NCBI GenBank assembly: GCA_003644275.1
Contig: QNBY01000007.1
Location: 1-15,476, forward strand
Source of the DNA: Planctomycetota bacterium
GTDB taxonomy: Bacteria; Planctomycetota; B143-G9
Reading direction: 5' to 3'
DNA length: 15,476 nt
Shown here: piece by piece, positions 1 through 6,916 of the stretch
Position numbering within the stretch: position 1 is the first letter of the stretch
Layout of the letters: each line of letters starts with the position of its first letter
Notes under the pieces: generated by a model
What the model was told of the DNA's origin: nothing
The model's input: only the letters and a program-made list of their open reading frames with translations
Databases searched by the model: none
Program-made: the position numbers and the translations under genes

Positions 1-2380
1 CCGGGCTCTCGGGCGTCAGCGTCTGCGGCTCGCCGAACACCGGGAAGAGGGGGGAACCCGTCCTCTCGCGCCACGACCACACTATCTTCACCGGCTCCAT
101 CATGTCGAAGTTGACGTAGCTGCGGCCGGCGGGCTCGAGGGAACCAGTCTCCACCGTGTAGCCGTCGCAGTACCAGCCGGGAATGTAGCCGGGAACGCTG
201 GCCCGTACCGCGGTGCCGGAATCGGTCCACCAGGCGCCCAGCGGAGGCACCGCCTCCACGTTCGGAAGCGTGGAGTCTATGACGAGCAGGTACTGCGTCT
301 TCCAGTGCCAGGTTACCACCGTGGGATTGGTGCGGATGCGGAAGGTGTAGGTGAAGTCCTTCTCCTCACCCTCGCCCGCGCCCGCCCACTCGGTGGGGAG
401 GTTGTCGCCCTCGGCCGAGAAGCCGGTGCACACGTAGCGGACGCCCTCGTCCCCGGGAATCGGCGACTCCACCGTGAGCGTTATCTCGTCGTTGTAGGTG
501 TAAATGTGGTCGCCCGCCGGGGGCTCCGGCGCGCCGAAGGCGGAGATCACCGTGAGCGTTATGTCCGCAGGCTGAACTATCCACTTCAGCTCCGTGGGAC
601 CGGACATCGTGATGGTCACCGACGGGTTGACGGTGTTCTCGAAGTAGTGCGCCGTGCCGTTCAGGTAGTAGCCCACGCACAGGTAGTTCTTGCCGTCCAC
701 CTCGATGGGCGAGGTGATGGAGCAGGTGGTCACCTCGTCCTGCTGGAACCAGTAGTAGCCGGGGGCCGGATCGGGATCGCCCAACCCGCTCGGGTTCAGC
801 ACGTCCAGCCGGTATTCGTTGGCCCAGAGCCACGTTATCGTGGAGGGCTGGTAGAGGATGAACGACACCGAATTGTTCGTGCCCACCGCGGGCACCGCTC
901 CGGTCCCCTGGAACCCGATGCAGTAGTAGCGCACGTTGGAGGCCTGGTAAACCACCTCCTGCACGCTCGCCGTAACGGTGTCGTTCTGGTCGAAGAAGCT
1001 GTTGCCCGGCGGGGGTGTGGGCACGCCTATCCGCCGCGGGTTCAGCACCTGAAGGCGGTACTGCTGCGTCCACTGCCACTCGATGGTGCCCGGCCCGTCG
1101 CACAGGAAGACCACGGTCGGATCATCGTCGTATCCCCACGAGCCCGAGGACGGGACGGAGCCGGTGCCGACGAAGCCGGAGAGACGCCAGCCCACGTCGG
1201 GCGAGCTCGTCGGGACGAAGGTGGTGGTGGTGATGCTCGCCACCGTGTCGGCCCGCTGCCATACGTTGAACTCGGTGGCCGGCGCGCCTATCTGCTGGGC
1301 GCTGGTGACCTGAATGAGGTATTCCTTCACCCAGTGCCAGGTGATCCACCCGTCCCCGCTTATTGTCACCGTCACGGTGGGCGCGGTGCCGGTGGCCGGG
1401 ATGACCGTGCCGTCTCCCGTCCAGCCGGTGCACCTGTACTGCTCGTCCGTAACGCCCTGATAGGACCACGGAGAGGTCACCTGGAAGGTCGCGCTGCTCT
1501 GCCGCGGCAGGGGGTTCACTCCCACCGGCGGCGAGGGGTTGCCTATATTCGGATCCGGCGCGTCGGAGTTCACCGTTATGTCGAAGCCGGCTATTCCCAT
1601 GCACCAGTAGATCATGTTCTGGAAGGCGCCGGTCATCACGCCGTTGCTCCATTCGCCCACCACGAAGTTGTTGCCGTTGCCGTTGCCGTTCCACCAGATG
1701 GCCGTGCCGTCGTTGTCCGTCCGCCGGTACACCGATATCTTCGTGTACCAGGTCCCGCTCGTCCCGGACCACCAGCCTTTGATCTGGAACACGTCCACCG
1801 TGGAGTAGTTGGGATCGGGATGCGCCCCGTCGCAGTCCGTGTAGGCGTTGGTGGTGAACGAGCCCGAGTAGGCGCCGTATGGGCCGTTGGCTATCGGGTG
1901 GTTCTCCATGCCCTGCGCCACCCTGACCGTCCATGCGCTCGTGTTCGTCATGAGGTCCGGCGTGCTGGCCGCCACGAGTTTGAATATGCTCAGCCAGTTG
2001 TTGTGGACGCCTCCGCCCCAGCCGCCGGAGACCTCGTCGAAGCCGGTTCCTATGAGTATCCCGCCGTTCTTTACGTAGTCGTTCAGCGTGGTGGTGGCCC
2101 AGTCGGGCACGTCCATTCCCCCCCAGCCTCCGTTCTGGTAGAGGATGGTGATCCTGTAGGCGGATATGTTGTTCAGCTTGGCGGGATCGGACCAGACGTC
2201 GGAACGGGAGACCGTGGTGAGGCCCAAGGCGGTGAAGAGCGTCTTGCTCGAATCGAGGGGCTTGTTGGCCGTGGTGTCCAGCAAGAGGGCCGTCTCCGCC
2301 CGCGCCTCGGAGGCGAACACGCCCGCGCACAGCATCACCAGGAAAGCCAATGCCACGGTTGAGATAAGCCAACGCTTCAC
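1..2380 (-). CDS. Secreted protein with GATase-like N-terminal domain and InlB-B-like repeats (3' end outside window)
   Basis: Runs off the left edge, with 793 codons visible and no stop. The start is GTG at 2380, preceded by AAGGAG with a 6-nt spacer and followed at once by a signal peptide (MKRWLISTVALAFLVMLC, cleavage near ARA-E at residue 28-29). Residues about 30-265 resemble ThuA-type or class I glutamine-amidotransferase-like domains: an LNDYVKNGGILIGTG segment and a later WWNGNGNGN segment before a final helix. This assignment is tentative and no catalytic triad was identified. From about residue 267 there are roughly six repeats of 75-93 residues, each with a [TE]W-x-W-x-x-x-Y strand and several with a C-x-G-[WF]-x-G-[TD]G-x-[VI]P-A motif, as in divergent InlB-B or bacterial-Ig-type repeats. 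A cell-surface or extracellular role is likely. It lies 82 bp downstream of a gene with the same repeats and is probably co-transcribed with it. The visible C-terminal end (SPLFPVFGEP) resembles the point where the neighbour's repeats give way to its propeller. Confidence 0.85.
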   Translation of the reverse strand, partial: MKRWLISTVALAFLVMLCAGVFASEARAETALLLDTTANKPLDSSKTLFTALGLTTVSRSDVWSDPAKLNNISAYRITILYQNGGWGGMDVPDWATTTLNDYVKNGGILIGTGFDEVSGGWGGGVHNNWLSIFKLVAASTPDLMTNTSAWTVRVAQGMENHPIANGPYGAYSGSFTTNAYTDCDGAHPDPNYSTVDVFQIKGWWSGTSGTWYTKISVYRRTDNDGTAIWWNGNGNGNNFVVGEWSNGVMTGAFQNMIYWCMGIAGFDITVNSDAPDPNIGNPSPPVGVNPLPRQSSATFQVTSPWSYQGVTDEQYRCTGWTGDGTVIPATGTAPTVTVTISGDGWITWHWVKEYLIQVTSAQQIGAPATEFNVWQRADTVASITTTTFVPTSSPDVGWRLSGFVGTGSVPSSGSWGYDDDPTVVFLCDGPGTIEWQWTQQYRLQVLNPRRIGVPTPPPGNSFFDQNDTVTASVQEVVYQASNVRYYCIGFQGTGAVPAVGTNNSVSFILYQPSTITWLWANEYRLDVLNPSGLGDPDPAPGYYWFQQDEVTTCSITSPIEVDGKNYLCVGYYLNGTAHYFENTVNPSVTITMSGPTELKWIVQPADITLTVISAFGAPEPPAGDHIYTYNDEITLTVESPIPGDEGVRYVCTGFSAEGDNLPTEWAGAGEGEEKDFTYTFRIRTNPTVVTWHWKTQYLLVIDSTLPNVEAVPPLGAWWTDSGTAVRASVPGYIPGWYCDGYTVETGSLEPAGRSYVNFDMMEPVKIVWSWRERTGSPLFPVFGEPQTLTPESP

Positions 2381-2408
2381 GGTTGACTCCTTTCGTATGA
2401 TCTTCCTG

Positions 2409-2450
2409 CCGGAAATGCCTCTCTCATCCGCCTGAATAGTGCATTTCCGG
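2409..2450. repeat. Perfect 10-bp inverted repeat between the two secreted-protein genes
   Basis: CCGGAAATGC at 2409-2418 is the exact reverse complement of GCATTTCCGG at 2441-2450, with 22 nt between them. It lies in the 82-bp gap after the stop of the upstream minus-strand gene and before the ribosome binding site of the downstream one. There is no T-run after the stem, so it does not look like a standard intrinsic terminator. It could be an RNA hairpin setting relative expression or mRNA stability, or an operator. The repeat is seen directly; its function is unknown. Confidence 0.55.
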
Positions 2451-2462
2451 GAGTGGAACGCT

Positions 2463-4352
2463 TCAAAAAACCTTCGAGGCCCCGCCGAGCAGCCTTCTGA
2501 TCAACCCGCGAAGGGGGCTGCAGTCCTTCAGCCCGCGGGCGGGTTCGGGGGAGAGGCGGTAGTAGAGCTCCACCACGCCCCTGCCTATGCCGGAGGAAAA
2601 GGCCGTTCGGTCCCTGAAACCGCAAAGATCGGCGACCGAGGCGGCGCAATAGCTGCCGAAGGCCGCCGTCGCCACGAAGCACCCGCCGGTGTCCACGTGG
2701 TGGGCGCCTTCCTCCACCACGGGCGCGGGGGGCTCGGTGACGGGCGCGCCCCAACTGTCGGCCTTGCGGAAGCGCAGCGTCTCGTCCGCCCAGTACGCGG
2801 CCATGGGAAGCCCGTCATCGCCGAGCGCGAGCGAGCAGAAACGCCCCACGTGGTCGCCCGCGGCGTCCACCACGTCCGTGACCCAGAAGCGCCCGTTCCA
2901 GAACGTGTAGCGCACTCCACGCACCGTGTCGTCGTAATAGACGAGGTGCGGGAAGCCCGCGGCGTCCATCGCGAGGCTGCAGTAGAAGCCCACGTCCCCC
3001 GTCGACTGCACCACCCGGCTTATCCACACCTCTCCCGCCTGCTGCGCTATTATCACGTCTATCGTGCGGGGATCGTTGCGGTAGTCCTGGAAGACGACGT
3101 AGGGAACGCCGTTCCGGTCGAAGGCCAGGTCTATGAAATATCCCGTGCCCGGTATGGCGGTCACCAGCTGGCGGTGCCACTCGCCGGCCTCACGGTAGAT
3201 GTAGTACACGCAGTCCTCGGTCTCGCTCCGGTACGCCACGGCGGGCTCGCCCGTTATCGGGTTGGTGGCTATGGCGGTGTAGGTGCCCACGTCGCCGTCG
3301 CTGTCCAGCACCAGGTGAGGCTCGGGCCGCCAGAAGCCGTCCTGGAACTCCCGGTAGAGAAGGTCGCCGTTCGTCTCGTCGTAGTAGGAAACGCCGAGCC
3401 TCGCGCCCGGAAGCACCGTGATGTCGCAGTACATGCCGACGAAGCCGCCCTCGTCCACTATGTCGTTGTACCAGTTGCCCTCGATGTCCTTGTGGGCTAT
3501 CTTCAGGTCGCGGTAGCCGTAGCCGTAGTAGAGGATGACGGGAGAATCGCTCTCGTCGAATATCAGCTTCGTGAACTGGCCCACGAGGATGGAGGAATCG
3601 GCCGTCTCAAGGTGCCATTCCGTCCCGTCGAACCAGGCGTACTTCAGGTCGCCGTTCTCCTCGTCGAAATAAGATATCGCGGGCTGGTGCGTGGCGGGAT
3701 TCACCGCCACCGAGGCGTACTTGCCCACCCGGGGACCGGAGTCCACCACCTCGGCCGGAGAGCCGAAGAGGGGCGTCCGCATCAGCTCCGCCGCCCGGTA
3801 GTACCACGTTATCGAGGAAGGCGAGTTCATCGTGACTTCGAGATGGTGGACGGAGCCCGCGGGTATCTCGCCCGTGCCGGCGTACCCGTCGAACAGCAGG
3901 TCCGCCACGAACAGCGGCGCGCCCAGCGCCACCTCCGTCCCCTCCTTGTAGTAATGCGCCCCCAGAGCGGGCCGGCAGGGTATCTCATAGTCGCAAAGCA
4001 CCTTCAGCTCGTACCACCTCTCCCATAGCCACGTCACGGTGGAGTTGAGGAATATCTCGAAGTGGAAGCTGTTCGTCGAGCCCGTCGCGGGCACGCTTCC
4101 GGTGCCCGTCCAGCCCGAACAGTACATCCTCACCCCGTCGGAGACCTGGACGTACTCATCCACCGCGCAGAACACGGTGACGCCGCTCTGGTACACCGAA
4201 ACTCCCCTGGCGGGAGAGGGCGAGCCGTACTCCGAGGAAACCTCCAGCGAGAAGGTGACGGCCTCCGCCGCAGGGGCGGCGAACAGGAGGGCGGCGAACA
4301 CCGACACCGTGGTTGCGAGGACCAGGCAAAAGAGAAAGCGGGGTGATTTCAT
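2463..4352 (-). CDS. Secreted protein: InlB-B-like repeats, seven-repeat beta-propeller, CFI-box C-terminus
   Basis: 629 residues. ATG at 4352 is chosen over an in-frame ATG at 4406 because GGAGGGAA lies 3-4 nt upstream, a signal peptide follows immediately (residues 1-31, ending AAEA), and the 4406 ATG falls inside the promoter -10 element. Residues 33-190 hold two InlB-B-like repeats (CSGWTGTGSVPATG; FDGYAGTGEIPAG). Residues 209-531 contain seven regular repeats of 48-51 residues, each opening with [VT]G-x-[YF]-x-x-[ILV]-[AIT] (at 209, 257, 305, 355, 403, 454 and 502) and running into an A-x-SYYD-like strand. Seven such units suggest a seven-bladed propeller. The C-terminal domain starts at C558 with CFVATAAFGS, followed by GFRDR, a conserved G, LYYRLSPEPA and a basic tail, matching the CFI-box-CTERM domain (normally CFIATAAYGS). 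That domain is known as a C-terminal module of exported proteins; its processing is unclear. Ligand unknown. Confidence 0.9.
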   Translation of the reverse strand: MKSPRFLFCLVLATTVSVFAALLFAAPAAEAVTFSLEVSSEYGSPSPARGVSVYQSGVTVFCAVDEYVQVSDGVRMYCSGWTGTGSVPATGSTNSFHFEIFLNSTVTWLWERWYELKVLCDYEIPCRPALGAHYYKEGTEVALGAPLFVADLLFDGYAGTGEIPAGSVHHLEVTMNSPSSITWYYRAAELMRTPLFGSPAEVVDSGPRVGKYASVAVNPATHQPAISYFDEENGDLKYAWFDGTEWHLETADSSILVGQFTKLIFDESDSPVILYYGYGYRDLKIAHKDIEGNWYNDIVDEGGFVGMYCDITVLPGARLGVSYYDETNGDLLYREFQDGFWRPEPHLVLDSDGDVGTYTAIATNPITGEPAVAYRSETEDCVYYIYREAGEWHRQLVTAIPGTGYFIDLAFDRNGVPYVVFQDYRNDPRTIDVIIAQQAGEVWISRVVQSTGDVGFYCSLAMDAAGFPHLVYYDDTVRGVRYTFWNGRFWVTDVVDAAGDHVGRFCSLALGDDGLPMAAYWADETLRFRKADSWGAPVTEPPAPVVEEGAHHVDTGGCFVATAAFGSYCAASVADLCGFRDRTAFSSGIGRGVVELYYRLSPEPARGLKDCSPLRGLIRRLLGGASKVF

Positions 4353-4405
4353 AGGTTCCCTCCGCCGACCGTAGCCGAAGCGTGACGGTTTGCACGTAGT
4401 CAGCA

Positions 4406-4433
4406 ACTATACATATACTCGTTCGTTTGTCAA
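4406..4433 (-). promoter_or_regulatory. Sigma-70-type promoter for the CFI-box protein gene
   Basis: Reading the minus strand, TTGACA (4433-4428, a perfect -35) is followed by a 16-bp spacer and TATAGT (4411-4406, 5 of 6 to the -10 consensus). It sits in a conspicuously AT-rich patch of a GC-rich window. The predicted transcript start near 4399 gives a leader of about 47 nt before ATG 4352. It probably drives both secreted-protein genes. Confidence 0.75.
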
Positions 4434-4504
4434 CTAAAACTTGGGTTTTTGCGGATTGCCGCGCGTCCCGTAGGAATGTGCCTCCCGCGCTCGTTCGGCT
4501 GCAC

Positions 4505-4532
4505 AAAAAAAGCGGGCGACTGCGCGCCCGCT
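4505..4532 (-). terminator. Intrinsic terminator downstream of thioredoxin gene
   Basis: On the minus strand an 8-bp perfect stem, AGCGGGCG (4532-4525) with CGCCCGCT (4518-4511), encloses a 6-nt loop and is followed by seven Ts. It starts 24 nt after the thioredoxin stop codon and separates the redox cluster from the promoter of the secreted-protein genes. Confidence 0.9.
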
Positions 4533-4555
4533 CTTGTCTCGGCCCGCCGGTCGGC

Positions 4556-4888
4556 TCAACCGCGGTGCTTCTCCACCCGGTCGCGGATGACGGCCTCGGG
4601 CTGCACGCCGAGCATCCTCTCCACCTCGTTGCCGTTCTTGAACACTATGAGGGTGGGAACCGCGCGTATGCCGTATTCCAGCGCTATCTTCCTCGCCTCG
4701 TCCACGTCCAGCTTCGCGAACTTCACGTCCGCCGCGTCCGCGTACTGCTTCTGCAGGTTCTCGATGATGGGAGTGATGAACCGGCAGGGGCCGCACCATT
4801 CGGCGGAGAAGTCCACCACCGCCACGCCCTTGTGCTCCAGTATCTCGCTCTGGAAGTTCTGTTCGTTCACGCTCAGTACATCGGCCAT
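4556..4888 (-). CDS. trxA: Thioredoxin
   Basis: 110 residues, the normal length for a single-domain cytoplasmic thioredoxin. It shows the classic active site W31-C-G-P-C35, the preceding VVDFSAE strand, the D61-V-D segment, the cis-proline motif AVPT (P78) and the FKNGNEVERMLG strand-turn-strand. No signal peptide is present. AAGGAG lies 7 nt before the ATG. It reduces protein disulfides in the cytoplasm using thioredoxin reductase, which is not in this window, and is the usual electron donor to CcdA/DsbD membrane proteins. That fits its position 130 bp downstream of the TlpA-like gene and in the same orientation as a CcdA/DsbD gene. A strong terminator follows. A weak hairpin in the upstream gap leaves open whether it is read through from the sigma-54 operon or has its own promoter. 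Confidence 0.97.
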   Translation of the reverse strand: MADVLSVNEQNFQSEILEHKGVAVVDFSAEWCGPCRFITPIIENLQKQYADAADVKFAKLDVDEARKIALEYGIRAVPTLIVFKNGNEVERMLGVQPEAVIRDRVEKHRG

Positions 4889-4993
4889 CTCTCTTCTCCT
4901 TCGGATTCGTCTTTCGTCGGTCGGCGTCTCCGGCCCGCGGGGCTGGAACGCCGTCGAGGATACTCGGGTTTCGTATATTGCAAGTTTACGATA

Positions 4994-5013
4994 TTTCCCT
5001 GCCGGGAGGGAAA
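4994..5013 (-). terminator. Possible weak terminator or attenuating hairpin after the TlpA-like gene
   Basis: A 7-bp inverted repeat (TTTCCCT at 4994-5000, AGGGAAA at 5007-5013, 6-nt loop) begins 5 nt after the TlpA-like stop on the minus strand. Only a mixed TATCGTAAAC follows rather than a U-run, so termination would be partial at best. It may lower or uncouple expression of thioredoxin relative to the upstream genes. Confidence 0.35.
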
Positions 5014-5018
5014 CACCG

Positions 5019-5579
5019 CTACTTCTTCCCGCCGTCTCCCTTGCCGTCCTTCTCCTTCGGCTTCGGAAGAAGGCTCTTTATCAGCTTCTCCGAAGGGGCC
5101 TGCGAGTTCCTGTAACGGATGACCCCCTTCAGGTCCACCAGTATGTTCGTCGGAACGCCCACCACTCCGTACTTGCGGAGTATCTCCTGGGACGAATCGT
5201 CGAGTATGGTGTATTCTATCCCGTTCTTCTCCGCGTACTTCTTCAGCTTCTCGCGGGAGTCGTACACGTTGAGAGCCAGTATCTTCAGCCCCTTCGAGGC
5301 GTATTCCTTGTGCAGCTTCTTCAGGGCGGGTATCTCCCTCACGCAGTGCGGGCATCCCAGATACCAGAAGACCAGAAGCACGGCCTTCTCCTCCCGATAG
5401 TCGCTCAGCGTGTGCTCGGCGCCGTTTATGTCCTCGAGGGTGAAGTCGAAAGCCGTCTCCCCGACCTTCGAGCCCTCCTTCGGCTTCTTGCCCTTCGACG
5501 CCGCCTGCAGCGCCACGAGGCCGTAAACCAGCGCCGCCGTGGCCAGCAAGACGAGCCCGGTCGCTATCTTCCTCATCAT
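5019..5579 (-). CDS. Membrane-anchored TlpA/ResA-like thiol-disulfide oxidoreductase with CPHC active site
   Basis: 186 residues from the first of two adjacent ATGs. The second (5576) has the better AAGGA spacing of 6 nt and may be the true start; the protein differs by one Met. Residues 5-26 form a single hydrophobic N-terminal anchor, so the catalytic domain should face the periplasm. A redoxin/TlpA fold follows: the AFDFTLEDINGAEHTLSDY lead-in, the VLLVFWYLGCPHCVREIPAL active-site helix with C76-P-H-C79, and the GVPTNILVD cis-proline motif (P143). Family members reduce periplasmic disulfides, for example on apocytochrome c, using electrons from CcdA/DsbD. The usual Trp before the first Cys is Gly here, and the inter-Cys dipeptide is PH, as in DsbA. 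The Lys/Asp-rich tail is probably disordered. It starts 23 bp after the CcdA/DsbD-type gene, clearly in one operon. No cytochrome c maturation genes are in view, so the substrate is unknown. Confidence 0.88.
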   Translation of the reverse strand: MMRKIATGLVLLATAALVYGLVALQAASKGKKPKEGSKVGETAFDFTLEDINGAEHTLSDYREEKAVLLVFWYLGCPHCVREIPALKKLHKEYASKGLKILALNVYDSREKLKKYAEKNGIEYTILDDSSQEILRKYGVVGVPTNILVDLKGVIRYRNSQAPSEKLIKSLLPKPKEKDGKGDGGKK

Positions 5580-5602
5580 TCTTCCTTTCCCTTCCGGCGG
5601 GA

Positions 5603-6382
5603 TCAGAAGGAGGCCACGCCCGCCTTGAATATGAAGTATTCCGCCGTCCCCAGGAGCACCAGCCCGAAGAACACCTTCACCGCCTTCATCCACGGCCCGC
5701 TCCGCGGCAGCGAGGCGAGCAGTCCGGCGAAGGTGCCGGCCAGCACCAACAGGGCTCCCAGACCGAGCGAGAAGGAAAACATGAGCAGCGACGCCTTCAG
5801 CAGCGAGCCCGTGCCGGAGGCCATCGTCAGTATGGCCGCGAGCACGGGACCGGTACAGGGGCCCACCACCAGCGCGGAGACCGCGCCCACCATGAAAGCC
5901 CCGACGTAGCCGCCTCTCTTTCCCGCCTCGTCGGCCCGGCGGGAAAACCGGTCCGCCAGGAAGGCGGGCGCCTTCAGCTCGAAAAGCCCCAACATGGACA
6001 GCGCGAGCAACAGAAAGAGATTGCCGAGTCCCAGGTTCACCCACATGTTGCCGGACAAGGCCCCCACCATCGTCTTCACCACCTGGGTGAGCACCAGTCC
6101 CAGGGCGGTGTACACCACCGCCATGCCGAGGACGTAGCTCAACGACAGCGTGAAGCCGTGCCACCTGGAGCCGCCCGAAGCCGCCCCTATGTAGCCCACC
6201 GTGAGCGGCACCACGGGATAGACGCAGGGCGTGAACGACGTGAGCACCCCCGCGGCGAAGACGAGCACCGGCGCGAGCCAGCTTCCGCTCTCCACCGCGC
6301 GCTCGGCCGATTCCCTCAGCCCCTCGAAGAACGAGGGAGAGGAAGCCGCCATGAGCGTCAGGGAGCCGAGGCCGGGAATCAT
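5603..6382 (-). CDS. CcdA/DsbD-type membrane thiol electron transporter
   Basis: 259 residues, about the size of CcdA or of the membrane domain of DsbD without the periplasmic alpha and gamma domains. Six hydrophobic segments are visible (about 35-68, 77-100, 113-136, 158-190, 197-224 and 233-253). The two redox cysteines lie in their characteristic contexts: C53 in SFTPCVYPVVPLTVGYIG, and C176 in VVGPCTGPVLAAIL. These proteins take electrons from cytoplasmic thioredoxin and pass them across the inner membrane to periplasmic TlpA/CcmG-like proteins; both partner types are encoded just downstream. The first 34 residues before TM1 are a little longer than usual. The ATG lies one base after the stop of the upstream thioredoxin-like gene, so translation is probably coupled; Met11 is an alternative start. 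Whether to name it ccdA or dsbD is a matter of convention, so no symbol is given. Confidence 0.93.
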   Translation of the reverse strand: MIPGLGSLTLMAASSPSFFEGLRESAERAVESGSWLAPVLVFAAGVLTSFTPCVYPVVPLTVGYIGAASGGSRWHGFTLSLSYVLGMAVVYTALGLVLTQVVKTMVGALSGNMWVNLGLGNLFLLLALSMLGLFELKAPAFLADRFSRRADEAGKRGGYVGAFMVGAVSALVVGPCTGPVLAAILTMASGTGSLLKASLLMFSFSLGLGALLVLAGTFAGLLASLPRSGPWMKAVKVFFGLVLLGTAEYFIFKAGVASF

Positions 6383-6383
6383 C

Positions 6384-6722
6384 CTACTCGTCTTCCTCCA
6401 CTATCCTGTGGTACTCGTCCAGCGAGCGCTCCACCCACGCGTCGATGTGCTCCGCGAAGTAGAAGCGGCTCGTCGCGGCCACGAAGTTCCCGTTGAAGTA
6501 GAGCGCGAGCAACGTAACTCCTTCTTCCTCCTCGGGCGAGTCGGCGGGGGTGTAGCTTATCACCTTCAGGCGTTCCCTCCGGAGCGCCACCCGCTCGAGC
6601 TGCCCCAGGACGAACTCGCTCAGCAACGAGTCCCTGCCCGGAAAGACCACGAGCACGGGCCCCGTCTGTTCGAGAACCTCGTACCTGAATTCTTCGCTCG
6701 AGTGCAACCTGACCAGAGTCAT
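6384..6722 (-). CDS. Thioredoxin-like protein lacking the CXXC motif
   Basis: 112 residues from ATG 6722. This start has GGGAGG 6 nt upstream and is preferred to an in-frame ATG at 6767 that lacks such a site. The protein lines up with a thioredoxin fold: residues 21-30 (GPVLVVFPGR) match the strand before the active site, and 68-84 (GVTLLALYFNGNFVAAT) match the strand-turn-strand after the cis-proline. The WCxxC motif is replaced by a stretch around GRDSLLSEF, the cis-proline is not obvious, and the protein contains no cysteine at all. It therefore cannot do thiol exchange and may be a scaffold, chaperone-like subunit or regulator of the CcdA/DsbD protein encoded one base downstream. No signal peptide or membrane segment is seen, so it should be cytoplasmic. 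The acidic C-terminus (EEDE) is notable. It is the first gene after the sigma-54 promoter. The fold assignment is moderately sure; the function is unknown. Confidence 0.75.
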   Translation of the reverse strand: MTLVRLHSSEEFRYEVLEQTGPVLVVFPGRDSLLSEFVLGQLERVALRRERLKVISYTPADSPEEEEGVTLLALYFNGNFVAATSRFYFAEHIDAWVERSLDEYHRIVEEDE

Positions 6723-6794
6723 TTTTACCTCCCGCCAGGCCGCCGTTCTTTCCGGAGTATACCTCAAATCTCCGCGGCCCGGCGCTTTTCAGGT

Positions 6795-6811
6795 TGCAAG
6801 GCCCGTGCCAA
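6795..6811 (-). promoter_or_regulatory. Sigma-54 (RpoN) -24/-12 promoter for the thiol-redox operon
   Basis: The minus strand reads TTGGCACG-GGCC-TTGCA (6811 to 6795), essentially the sigma-54 consensus YTGGCACG-N4-TTGCW, with exactly 10 bp between the GG and GC pairs. The transcript should start near 6784, about 60 nt before ATG 6722. Sigma-54 promoters need an activator of the NtrC class, and such a gene ends about 210 bp upstream in the same orientation. The motif lies in an intergenic region, at the expected place and orientation, which makes chance unlikely. Confidence 0.88.
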
Positions 6812-6897
6812 AGTCCGCGCTTCTGTCGCAACACGCGAAATGCAAAGAAGTTACAAGCAAAATCCGAGCCGAGGGCCGCGTCGCGTCCCCCCTCACT

Positions 6898-6916
6898 GTG
6901 CACTGGAATACACAAC
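6898..6916. promoter_or_regulatory. Candidate upstream activator site, copy 1
   Basis: GTGCACTGGAATACACAAC. The first 16 bases form an imperfect dyad (GTGCAC-TGGA-ATACAC). It matches the copy at 7001-7019 at 15 of 19 positions without gaps. Its centre is about 120 bp upstream of the predicted sigma-54 transcript start, within the usual 80-200 bp range for enhancer sites. Binding by the neighbouring NtrC-type protein is inferred. Confidence 0.6.

Noticed and set aside
427..1440. Further GTGCAC hexamers in the left part of the window
   Set aside because: They lie inside a coding region and lack the second half-site and the GGA core of the two intergenic repeats.
305..2362. 685-codon plus-strand open frame
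   Set aside because: Antisense to the GTG-started secreted protein. Its translation is low-complexity Arg/Val/Gly/His-rich with no domain, as expected for the reverse of a GC-rich gene.
2439..4028. 529-codon plus-strand open frame
   Set aside because: Lies opposite the CFI-box protein, has no ribosome binding site or recognisable motif, and shows the same Arg/Val/His-rich shadow composition.
4946..4979. Possible promoter for thioredoxin (TTGCAA and TATCCT, minus strand)
   Set aside because: The spacer is only 15 bp and the -10 element is poor, so it is too weak to annotate.
5580..6164. Upstream in-frame extension of the TlpA-like gene
   Set aside because: It overlaps the CcdA/DsbD gene in another frame on the same strand. 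The hydrophobic anchor and ribosome binding site place the start at 5579 or 5576.
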